Assembly: GCF_030247195.1 (NCBI RefSeq)
Contig: NC_080672.1
Span: 399,297,037 to 399,361,036, forward strand
Source: Topomyia yanbarensis
Lineage: Eukaryota; Arthropoda; Insecta; Diptera; Culicidae
Direction: 5' to 3'
Length of the DNA stretch: 64,000 bases
In this document: positions 36,735-47,335 of the stretch, one piece after another
Layout: each line of letters opens with the position of its first letter
Numbering within the stretch: position 1 is the first letter of the stretch
Made by a program: the position numbers and the translations under genes
Notes under the pieces: generated by a model
Databases searched by the model: none
Seen by the model: the letters and a program-made list of their open reading frames with translations, nothing else
Told to the model about the DNA's origin: nothing

Positions 36735-38900
36735 CTTTTCGAGCAATGCGCCCGCCGTGTGTTACAATTATAAGCGGGCCGACTATAGCAGCATTTTGAA
36801 TATTTTACAAAGCATTGACTGGGATTCTGTGCTAAGCAAGGATGCCGCTGAAACGTTCTGCCATATAATGAGCTACCTTATCGATCGTCATGTCCCGAAG
36901 TGTAATCAACGAAGTGATCAATCCCCCTGGCAGACAGTCGAGCTACGTCAGCTAAAAACTGCGAAAAGAGCAGCATTATGAAAGTTACCAAACGCCGTAC
37001 CCAGGGTGGCCAGACCTACTGATTTATCGGTAGTCCTACCGATTTTTGTCTTACCTGCCGATTCACAGACAACCAAGGGAATACTACCGATATTTTGTTA
37101 TCCCTACCGAAAACTACCGATTTTTTTTTGGACACATCCTACTCAACATTCATTTTTGGGTTGGATTTGGTCTGAGATCTGTGTTTCCAGTATTTTACAA
37201 TTCTATGTCAACACTACGTTTTTGGGACAACAACCAGGCCTACCGATAAACTTTTAGTGACCCTACCGATATTAAGGAATTCTATCTGGCCACCCTGGCC
37301 GTACCTTATCACTGAGAGCTTATTATGTAAGGCTCAATAACGATTTTAAAAAACGTAAGCTTAAGTCTGATCCTAAATCGCTTTGGAGATACGTCAATCA
37401 GCAGCGGAAAGAAACCGGCCTTCTACAATGTTTTTGAATGGTGAAGTTGAGCATGATTCACAAGCCATACGCAAATTATTCGCCTCTAAATTTGCGAGTG
37501 TGTTCGTCAGTGAGACTCTGTCCTCGCAGCAGATTGACATTGCAGCTAGCGGCGTGGCCCTACTCGAACGGTCAGTGAGTGAGATTCGTGCACTCGGATA
37601 TTGTATCAGCAGCATCCAAGCTTAAAGCATCGTCATCTCCCAGGGCAGATGGTGTCCCTGCTGTGTTTTCGAAAAAGTGTTTATCTGGTTTGGTGGAACC
37701 ACTCTGTCAACTATTCAAAATGTCACTGACAACCGCGATTTTTCCTCAATTGTGGAAAACAGCTTTCATCTTTCCTGTCCACAAAAAAGGTGATAAGAGG
37801 AACATTGACAATTATCGAGGAATTTCTGCGCTCTGTGCCATTTCCAAGCTCTTTGAGTTAGTGTTTTTTCACTGTAAGGAATATATTTCTAAAGACCAAC
37901 ACGGACGATATCGCAATCGCTAAATGGGAAAAAAAACTTGGTTTCAGTGGATTACTCCTGTGATGGTTCCAATCCTATCTCGTTGGCCGTCAACTCAGTG
38001 TGAACATAGGTGAGGCATACTCCAAACTGTTCTCCGCAACGTCTGGTATTCCACAAGGAAGTCATCTCGGACCATTCATATTCACTCTATATTTCAACGT
38101 TGTAAACTATCAGCTGAAAAGCCACGGTTGTCGTATGCAGATGATCTAAAAATTTTCAACAGAATTAAGAACCGAACGGACGCAGCAGCAATTTGATACC
38201 TTCAGCAGATGGAGTGAAAACAACCGAATGATTCTGAATCCGGCGAAATGTTCTGTGAAAAAAAAGATCCCAGAAAAAAAGATCCCATTGAGTTTGAATA
38301 TAACTTGTCTGGAGCTCTTGTTTCCCGGGTTAGCTGCGTTAAGGATCTTGTAGTGCTGTTAGATTCGAAACTTAGATTTAAGAATCACATTTCGTATGTT
38401 GTTGGTAAAGCATCGCGAAGCCTGGACTTCATTTTCCGTACGGCTAAATCATTCACAGACATTTATTGTCTCAAAAGCCTCTACTGCTCTTTAGTGCGCT
38501 CCCCGCTGGAGTATTGTTCTGCAGTCTCGAACCCAAATTACATGAACAGCGTCGATCGAATTGAAGGCATTCAACGAAAATGTATATGGTAAGCTCTACG
38601 ACGCCTGCCTTGGCGCGATCCTGTTCATCTACCAAGCTACGAGAGTCGGTGTCAACTCATCCAGCTCGATACCCTTCAACGTCGTAGAGAAACTGCAAGA
38701 GCCTTATTCATCTCTGATCTTCTGTCAGGACGCATCGATTCTCCAGATTTACTAGAGCGAGTCAACATCCAAGCAAGATTCAGAATGTTACGCGGAAACG
38801 TTCTTCTGAGAATGCCGTTTCGACGAACTATTCGCACCAGCCCCCCTGCTAGGCGGTCATTTTGTTCTAGCCAACATCTGCCTTTGTTAAAATCAAAACA
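36735..38900 (+). pseudogene. LINE ORF2 relic (Jockey/CR1-like) inside element E
   Basis: The region before the RT reads DYSSILNILQSIDWDS. The RT follows as ADGVPAVFSKKC, FPVHKKGDKRNIDNYRGIS, SGIPQGSHLGPFIF, VSCVKDLVVLLDSKL and SPLEYCSAVSNPNY. The C-terminal tail is readable after 38585 in a shifted frame. There are several frameshifts, stops and deletions; the RT catalytic block near 38130 is degraded. A 296 bp MITE (37002-37297) interrupts it. Subclade is uncertain. Confidence 0.75.
37002..37297. mobile_element. hAT-like MITE with CAGGGTGGCCAGA ends
   Basis: The termini CAGGGTGGCCAGA and (inverted) CAGGGTGGCCAGA are exact. The flanking 8 bp GCCGTACC is present at 36994-37001 and 37298-37305. 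The word CTACCGAT recurs many times inside in both orientations. It is non-coding and sits in the LINE relic. Confidence 0.9.
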
Positions 38901-39080
38901 ACCCAACGCTATTGCACGGGCGACATGGGCCTAGAAGCGGCTAGGCCCATCATATGTTGACTACTGTCAAAGTCTGTATATCTCCATAGCGGATGACAGG
39001 AATAACAAACCCCCCCCCCCCTGATTCACGCCGCTAATGCCGCTATCACGGGACTACAACACCTCTTCAATCGTGTGTCG

Positions 39081-39281
39081 CACCTAGAAAAACTCTAGTA
39101 AGAGAACTGCGGAGGGAAAAACAGCATTTTTGGCAACGTATGCCCCGGCATTGTATGGCAACACGTCCAATGTTATAAGGATAGGCAATGTTCGATTGGA
39201 TTCGTTTTTTGACAGCTAAACGCGAATCCAATCGATCCAAAATGGAGTCTCCGCAGTTCTCTTTCTAGAGTTTTTCTAGTG
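39081..39281. mobile_element. MITE with 33 bp inverted ends
   Basis: The ends at 39081-39114 and 39249-39281 are inverted (CTAGAAAAACTCTAG, GAGAACTGCGGAG) with two or three differences. A second, internal palindrome (GATTGGATTCG / CGAATCCAATC) lies near 39197-39232. It is non-coding and lies within element E. Confidence 0.7.
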
Positions 39282-42102
39282 CAGCCCGTTGATGTGTGTG
39301 AATGCTCTAAAATGTCGAGCGATCGCTTTGATTCAAATTTCTGTCTGATTTCAGCGTTTACTCAAGTTTTCTTTAAACCTATCCCATTATCAGTAAAAAT
39401 CTCCGGATGAAAAGCCGCACCAGAGGTGGTAACCCTACTTCCGAAGAAAGGGACCACAGATTTTTTCATCTCAGAAAAATTTCAACGACCTCGGCTGGGA
39501 TTGAACCCAGGCCAACTGGAATGAGTGGTGGTCACGCTTACCACTCAACCACCGGGGATACTCACCTATATGTATTAAGGGTGGGCGAAAACTTTTTTTT
39601 TCGCAAATTTTCGGAACGAAACGAAACGAAATTTTTCGCAAACTTTGCGAAACGAAATATCAATACAAATTTCGTACAAATTCGCAAAAATTGTCAACCC
39701 TTTTCGAATTTTTTTGCCTGTTTCGCAAAATTTGCGAAACGTTGCGAATTTTTTCGATTGCTTGTCACTTTCATTTAAAAAATTGTTTGCCTTTCTACGT
39801 CAACCTATGCATTTAGTGACTGTAACCATCAGCCGTCAGAGATGTCAAAGTTGACATACGCTCATTTTGATTTGTATCCATTCGTCTCACTATTTGTCTC
39901 TTTTACGCGCAAATCTCACGCAAGCAGAAAAAAACTGAAAAATTACCCGGAAGCAGCAGTCTTTTGCTTTTGTGCATGTAGCTGTACCTCGGTGTACTAC
40001 GTGATTAAATTTTCCCACGAAACAACGGTTTTTGTATTTCGGGATGTCCTCTACAGGAAAACGATCAAGCGCAAGTGGGAAATTGTTGCAAAAACGCAAA
40101 CTTTCGCCTATATTCGTCAAGTGATTTTGATTCTAACGTCGAAAAAAAACAGGAAATATCAAAGCAACGGCGGCCAACAAAAATGCTCGTTCCAGTTCAA
40201 ATGAATTGCTTTAGAAACATTTCAAAAAGCTCCCCAGCGATATTGTACAATGCACAATTTGTGGTAAACAAATGAAAACGAAGGAATCATCAACGTCCCC
40301 TTTGCATGCGCACCTGAAACGCAAACACCAAGAGTTGTACGTAAAGTACCAGATCGCTGAAACTCAAGCTGATACGAAAAGGGTGAAGTTAAATATAATC
40401 TTTTGAATTATATTATAAAAGTTGATTTTTAGGTTGCAGCAAATAAGGCTCTCGAAAAATTTGAGAAAGATGAAAAATCTACTCCTGACACGATCTCTTC
40501 AAAAACGATGAAGGATTATTTCGGCCAGGGGTGTGAAAAATATACCAATCAAGGTCAAATCCAATTAAAAAAAGATATGGCCATTATGACCTTCGTCGCC
40601 ACAACCAATCAGCCATTTTCTCTTGTTGAAGAGCCAGGATTTATAAGGTAGGTTTGAAAAACAGTGCTGAACTATAAATTGCAAAAATAATCTTTCTTTT
40701 ATCAGATTTGTTCAAGCTTTGGATCCGCGTTGTATTATCAAGTCGAGGACAACGTTTTCAAGAAGAAAATGTCCACTTCTCTATGACAATGTTAAAACGG
40801 CTGTGGAACAGATTTTAGAGGAAGAGCTGCCGACTTGCGATGGGGTAGCATTTACTACGGATACTTGGACATCCCGAGCCAATGACCCATATGAATCATT
40901 AACTATACATTACATCAACAAGAATTTTGAGCTAAAAAAGTTTGCTGTTGACTGCAGAAAATTTGAGGGCCAACACACAGCTGTAGACATCGCAAATATC
41001 TTAGACTCTATGATTGGTACAATTTCCTCGTTGAAACCACAGACAGAAAAGTATGGTGTGAGTGACTCTGCTAGAGCTATGCTGAATGCAATGCGACAAA
41101 GTTATCATATCCAGGGTTCCTCTATAGAATGTTTGGATCATATTCTGCACAATGCTGTAACGACGGCCTTGAAGAAAAAAAAAACCGTTTGAGGAGACTA
41201 TTCAGTTGTGTCGAGACTTGGCATCTTTCACGCACAGGTCATCACTTGCGAATCAAACAAACGATTGAAACGGGCTTGCAAAGAAACTATTCCACCAGGT
41301 TTTATCATCTATTTTATAATTCTTTTCATCTACATTATTTCATATTTTCATTCTCAGTTCATTTAAAAAAAATTGTTCAGCCTGTCGCAACGAGATGGAA
41401 TTCACTATTTTTTTTTGTCTACAGTCAATATCAGATCTTAAAAAACCGCTTATCGAAATCAAATCACAGGATAAAAAACTGACTTGGCGTTGAAGATACC
41501 TACGAATAGGGTGACCATATGAGGCGAGTAAAAAACCAGGACAGTCGAAAGGCGACTGCCTCCCTCCGTTACCTATCAATCGACTGTGCTTTCTCCACAG
41601 GTTTTCGGCAGTTACAAAGATCTTGGGTCGGGCAGGCAGAGGTTCGGCAGTAAAAAAGTTCTGTGGGTCTGAAAGGAAGAGCTCTACCAGAAATTTTTTT
41701 GTGGGAATTCGATCACCGTGCTTTTTAGGATTTATACACATACACGCGAAGTTCTTGCCACACCACCACCAGCGAACGTTTCATGCTGTTGTTGGAGAAA
41801 TCGGAAATCCTGAATTGAGCAAATGAGACGAATTATTATGAGATCGTCTGTGCAGGAACAGGCGAGAAGTTTTCAGCACTAAATACACGTCATTGAAGCA
41901 AAGCAGAAACATCAACGGTCGCGAGTAGCTTCCCTGCGCTATATCTGGCAATCTCGAATGACAACCATTGGTAGGCAGTATCACAATGATCGTACACGCT
42001 GTGCGTAGATTCTGTTGTTCCAGCATTAGTTGGTGGCTGAGTTGGTGATTTAGTTAATGTTGTTGGGTTTGCTCGCAGTTGATGTTGTTTCATTAGAGGC
42101 TT

Positions 42103-42489
42103 TCAAACATGGTTTGGCATATAGGGATCTGTACTTCGTATGTGCGCAGCGTGATTTGAGATTTGCTTCTCACGATACGAACACCATTGGATATACATGG
42201 AAAAAGTTTCTCCAGGTTTCAAACTTTCACCGTTACGTACTTCGACATCAATAGTGAATTTATTGGTTGTACGCGGGGATAGATCGTGCAGACTCACACC
42301 AGTCTTATCTTCGTCAATATAAACGGGTATCTTGATTCTAACATTGACATGCGCAACGACGTGTTGCATGTTGTTTACCATAGCCAAACTTTTCGCCATG
42401 GCCAAAGTTTTAAATGCTATCAGTACCGCATTACGAATATGCGCCTTTATTAATTGTTCCACTTCCGCACACAAGGGCGGATTGGACAA
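42103..42489 (-). CDS. Unrecognised 128-codon frame inside element B
   Basis: An open frame with non-biased, protein-like composition (EVEQLIKAHIRNAVLIAF, then KFTIDVEVRNGESLKPGETF). Upstream sequence stays open beyond the first Met for some codons, and short related-looking frames continue to 41890 after a stop. No domain is recognised. It could be captured host sequence, a decayed element protein or chance. It reads opposite to the surrounding hAT A gene. Confidence 0.35.
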   Translation of the reverse strand: MSNPPLCAEVEQLIKAHIRNAVLIAFKTLAMAKSLAMVNNMQHVVAHVNVRIKIPVYIDEDKTGVSLHDLSPRTTNKFTIDVEVRNGESLKPGETFSMYIQWCSYREKQISNHAAHIRSTDPYMPNHV

Positions 42490-43096
42490 ACGACCACTGT
42501 ATTGGGTCGAAGATTGTTCAAATTTTGCTGCTGATTTTTAAATAAACGATCGATACCGCATCAATGAAAGTAACGGTGCATTATTTTCCACGCTTGGGAC
42601 AACTGTTATTTTTCGATTGCTTTGCTGGCGCGGTACATATTGTTGTTTCGCCATTTTCCTTTTTATGAAATGGATTTACAGTAAAACAAAAAACAGCCAC
42701 TTGCAAGAGAACTCTAGAAGAAGCAGAATCGCAAAAACTTCGATGTGTCTTCTTAGAAGTAGGCAATAGAGGAAATTTTTGGATCCCGGAATCATTGTTT
42801 CATCGACATTGCTAGCGGCCAGTTTTATCCACAACTGGAATCGGTTCGATTTGTTCGATTGCCAAATGTTGTTGCAAACAGACTACAGTTCATTCATATG
42901 GTACGAGAGAGATTCGAGTGTATTAAGTTTTGTTTGTCGTACTCTGGAGCAGAGTGAATAATGCGAAAACTCAATAACTAGAAATATAACGAGTGTTCAA
43001 TTAAAAATGAGAATTATTTCAATACCTTTCTGTAATTAAAGAAAAGAGCGTTAATTTTTTTCTCTCCAAGACAATTGCTCTCTGAACTTCGTATAA

Positions 43097-46000
43097 ATGG
43101 AAGATATGGTTCATTTCGCTCGGGTGATGTCAGTTCAATCAAAGATGGCGTCGAAACAGCAAGTACTCCGCGAGCGTGTTGTGCGGTTTTACGAAACACT
43201 TGGCCATTGTGGAAAAAAGTTTACGGTAGACCACTTTCGAGACGAAAACGTGCCCGTGAGCACAGTTTACCAAATCCTGGCATCCCTGAGCATGGAGCGG
43301 AAGGCCGGTATCGGCCGCCGACGAAGATAATGACGAAGAAGAAGAAGGAAGCGTTGAAAAAGCTGTTCGACAACAAGGACGAAACGAGTTTGCGTGACGC
43401 CGGCCTTGATTCACCGAGTCCTCAAGATGGAGGACATCATCTATCGGAAGAAGACTCGGTCCCCCGACGACATGGACGAGCAGATAGCGATCGGGAAATC
43501 GCAGTGCCGGTGGATGACGAACAACTACCGCGAGGCATTGCTGCTCTCGAACACCCACATTCCAGGAAATGACAGCTACTATTCCAGCGACAAGTCGGCC
43601 ACACACCCCGAAGTAAAATATTAGTTTAAGCATAAATTTAAAAGAAATGTTATGCTGTACATCGCCATATCGGACAGAGGAATTTCAAAACCGTGGTTCA
43701 ATCCGAGCGGTCTGGTTATCAATCAACAAGTGTACCAGGAAGAGTGTCTTGAGTGTATTCTTCTGCCGTTCTTAAAGGAGCATCATGTGGTTGGGAAGTA
43801 CGTCTTCTGGCTGGACAAGACGTCTTCCCATCAGGCACGTAGCCAGAGGGGGGGCTAGGGGGCTAAAGCCCCCCCCGAAATTTTTCAAAAATAAATTTAA
43901 AAAACCGGTGACTTTTAACAAAACTTGTTGCTTATTTGGTTTGAACAAATTATTGAGAAAAAGTTAAAGAAGGCTATTTCTAACCACCGAAGGCAATGGT
44001 CACTAAATTCAGTGTGCTTTATGCTTTTGCTCGAGCCAGTGCGAAGCGAACAACAAAAAAGTAACTTTTATATTGTGTGCCTTGTCTGAAGAATACAAGA
44101 GACTGTTACTTTAATTGTAGCTGTAATAATCTGTCGAGATTAGTGATTAGCAGAAGCAAGAATTGGTGCTCCAGCCAAATGCGGTGATTATAAAATTATT
44201 GATCATTCGCATCCTGAAGGTGTAAATAGAGATTAGACTTTCGGAAACCGGCTCTATCCAGTTCTACCATGGCAGGCATTTAGCGCTCAACAAATTAGTG
44301 CAGACGAAACCATTCATTTCGCACAACTTAAAGCACAAGGTTGTGTGTGACAATGCTATAATTAAGATCCTTCTGTATATGGACTATGAGAAAATGAATG
44401 TTCCGCTACAAGATCGGATACCGCTTACTCGCAGATTAATGTCACATTTGGGAGAAATGGAATCTATTTGGAAGGGCAATTATTGAGGGCGAAAAGCAAG
44501 GAAGATATTCGCGAACATAAAGGCAGCAACTACGATGATGACACGGAAATGTACAATAGCGAGATAGAAATGAACTACTCCCCCCAAGACATAGTTGGTG
44601 AGGAAAAAAATATTTCCTCGCCTCGTAAACAGGTTTTCACGTGCAATGGCTAAGCGCTTGCGCGAGATCTGTAGGATAACCACATAAACTCGTTATATTA
44701 TTTTTATTGTTTACATAAGGAAATATATAAAAGACCCACGACCCAGTTTGTTATTTTTAAATGATAAGTTTTTGAATTGCACACAATTTTGAATTTCTGT
44801 ATTAGGTCAGTGCACACTGCACACTCTGTTCTCTGTACACTACTCTGCGCTACACAAAAAGTATTTCAATTTATCTGAGAACGATTGAGCCGAGAATAAA
44901 ATTTTCATTTCGCGTCATTTTAACGCAATACCATTTTTATTAACGCTTCATTTCATTGTTACGAGTAATTCGTTCCGTACTAATACACTGTTAATCCGTA
45001 AATCCGTGATATCTTCGACAAACGTGCAAAAAAAAATACTTTTAAAAGTGGATCGGGCAAAAAGTGGTAAAATAATAGGCAATCACGAAGAGGGACTAAA
45101 ATGTTGGGACTGATTGAATCTATAAGTCAATAAGTTGGGATAACAGTTTCGATTTCATGTCTTAAGTATGTGACAGTCTTTCGTTCCGTTTTTGCTCGTC
45201 ATGGAATAAAATGAGAGAGATAATCTTAAATAAGAGAGCAAAGAGAGGAAAAAATCAACCAATCTAAATCGACTCAAGATCACTCTTCTATCTTTACTAT
45301 ACACTCAACACGAGTTCTTTCCGAATTGCGCTCTGATCTTCTCATTTCGTCTTCGTTGCGTTAGGTGCAACAACTTTAATTGAAACTTTTTCCCAAATAG
45401 TGATAAAACAAACATGTAATCAGACAAACATTACAACTTTCTTCAAGAAATCATACATCTCTTCCAATCTTGATGATGATTGAAAAAAATCAAGAGCTAA
45501 TTATTTTTATTCACAAACAAACCTATTACTAAACAGATTAGTGTTCATATTTGTTTAATGAATTGGCAAAGAGTTTTGCAAAAGTTTTATAGGAAACGGA
45601 TAATTTGCTGTAATTTAAAACAGACAACTCTAAAAGAAAGCCTCGGCAAATTAGGTGCAAGTGCGATGTGTTCTCTTCCATGTGTCGGAAGCAAGTGATG
45701 CTGAAATTATTATCTATGTTTATAGTCTCTAGTTATTTTGGTGGTGTCATCAATGTTATATTTACCAAATTTTATGTAAATTAGAAGCATTGAGTAATCA
45801 GTGCTAAGTAATTTTCTTTCGATTTGTGAATAGATTCTGAGCAGTTTCGCTCAGTAGATTAAATTCTGGGTAGTTTCCATTAGTAGATTAAATCATTGAA
45901 ATATATATTTGACATTGTCCAAAACCCCACGAATTCCGAAATAAAACCTTCAAATAAATAAATAAAACCAAAATGTTCAAATATAATATTTACTTAATCT

Positions 46001-47335
46001 AGGTAATCTTCTCAAGTTACAACGGTTTTGCAAGATTGTCAAAAGTCAATAGAGCTAAGGCATTCTTGCTTTGTAGTGAAATCAGTAGTTTTTGCACTCA
46101 CTTTACATTTTGACTTTTACTATAGTTTTAGGGATCTAGGAAAATCAGTCTACGATATTTTTAATTCATAAGTACAATGATATAAAAAGTACCTAAAAAG
46201 AATCAACTTAAATAGATAAAAAGATAGTTATTCTGAGTTGCCTGATAATGTTGTCGAAGATAGTCTTTAACCCATTACCTATGAGAGTCAAATGAAAAAA
46301 ACATGTGTTTTTTCAGGATTGTTTTGATTACGACATGATCAGTATCATTTAAATTGAAAATTTCATAAAGTCGAGTTAACGCAAACTTCGGATGAAGTCA
46401 AAGAGCTAGTAATAGTAGAAAGAAACCTGATCATGAAAATAGGAGTTGAACCTATTTTCTGCATCTACAAATCGCCTGCCTTATCAGAAGATTTGAAGCA
46501 AATTTCGACATTCACTTTGTTCGGACATTCTTTGCAACGGTAAACTTTGATTTCACACTGATATATTCCTATTCATGGGGACAACCTTGACGTTGGTTTC
46601 GTTCTTCTGATTAGCAAATGCGTGTAAAGTTTCATGAGACGGGTTTTTGGATATTTTTCTACTCATTCCAATTTAGCGTCTTCTACAAATTGTAAAGGTG
46701 TATCGAATGTGTAGCATTTTCAAGCAGCGTAGCATGCAGCGTAGCATTTTCAAGCAGCCCTTAATACTTTGAGCTCTTGACTATTCATTTTTGTAACTAG
46801 AGAAATTTCTAACTTGTAAATCAAAAATAATCAAATTTAATTCGTCGATGCACTATAGCCTTTCTTGTAACAGGCAACATATTATTAGAGTTTTTAGTGT
46901 CTATTGTCTTATTTTTGGAATTGTTTTCACTAAGAACTTTTCATAATTACGTTCAGTTTCCAGTGATTGTTTCAAGTCATCAGAATTAATACATTTATGC
47001 AATAATTTTTAAGCCCCTCCCGAAACAAAATCCTGGCTACGGGCCTGCTTCCCATTACGCCAAGAAGACGCTGTAGTATCTTGAACGGAAAAAGATACCG
47101 TACGTGCCGAAAGAAAGAAACCCCACTAACTTACCCCAGTGCCGTCCAATTGGGGTTTTTTCGGCTCCCTCAGTGCTTTAGTGTATAAAAATAATTGGCG
47201 AGTCAAGGATAAGAAGCAATCATACCAGGATCCGGAATTGTATCCGGAAGAAGGACGTCAGTGCCGTCCAGTGCTCTTGTGAGAACATCGCGACTAAGTT
47301 GCGTCGTACTGCTGACCTACTGGGCCCCTTCTCTA
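43097..47335 (+). pseudogene. DD37E transposase of element C, broken
   Basis: The frame begins MEDMVHFARVMSVQSKMASK and continues with TVDHFRDENVPVSTVYQILA (helix-turn-helix). Later blocks lie in shifted frames, including PGNDSYYSSDKSATHPEVKY and the WLDKTSSH Asp segment. The interruption falls right after TSSH, and coding resumes at 47048 with SHYAKKTL and VPKERNPTNLP. The catalytic Glu region reads PIGVFS instead of PIEDFF, so the last acid is lost. There are several frameshifts. About the same length as, and closely related to, copy 1 at 24040-25191. Confidence 0.8.
43832..47047. mobile_element. hAT-like element D nested in the DD37E element
   Basis: The termini CAGGCACGTAGCCAG and (inverted) CAGGCCCGTAGCCAGG are bordered by an exact 8 bp duplication, CTTCCCAT, at 43824-43831 and 47048-47055. 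Length 3.2 kb. A short plus-strand frame (44298-44486, then another frame to 44653) has no recognisable domain; the remainder is AT-rich non-coding DNA. Part of it (44160-44315) is related to 26300-26530. Confidence 0.85.

Larger units (their letters stand above)
36220..39437. mobile_element. hAT-like element E inserted in the SINE
   Basis: The ends TAGGGTTGCCACC and (inverted) TAGGGTTACCACC are bordered by the same 8 bp, CTTCCGAA, at 36212-36219 and 39438-39445. Eight-base target duplications are the hAT signature. CTCCGG words recur near the ends. No hAT transposase is visible; the 3.2 kb interior is largely a LINE relic plus two small elements. Confidence 0.75.
35826..39553 (-). mobile_element. 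tRNA-derived SINE, split by a later insertion
   Basis: Read on the minus strand from 39553, the element starts with a tRNA-like head. It has an A box TGGTTGAGTGG and, about 45 bases on, a B box GGTTCAATCCC. It continues to 39446, resumes at 36219 and ends near 35826 with a (GCTCAA)n tail, about 502 bp in all. Copies of GGGGATGCTCACCTATATG at 35807-35825 and 39554-39572 (one mismatch) form its target-site duplication. The interruption is element E (36220-39437). It is transcribed by Pol III in principle and mobilised by a LINE (known for SINEs); the partner is unknown. Confidence 0.8.

Noticed and set aside
39446..39553. tRNA gene on the minus strand
   Set aside because: A and B box-like words are present, but a complete cloverleaf and acceptor pairing could not be formed. 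The sequence continues into a long body with a tandem tail, so it is a SINE head.
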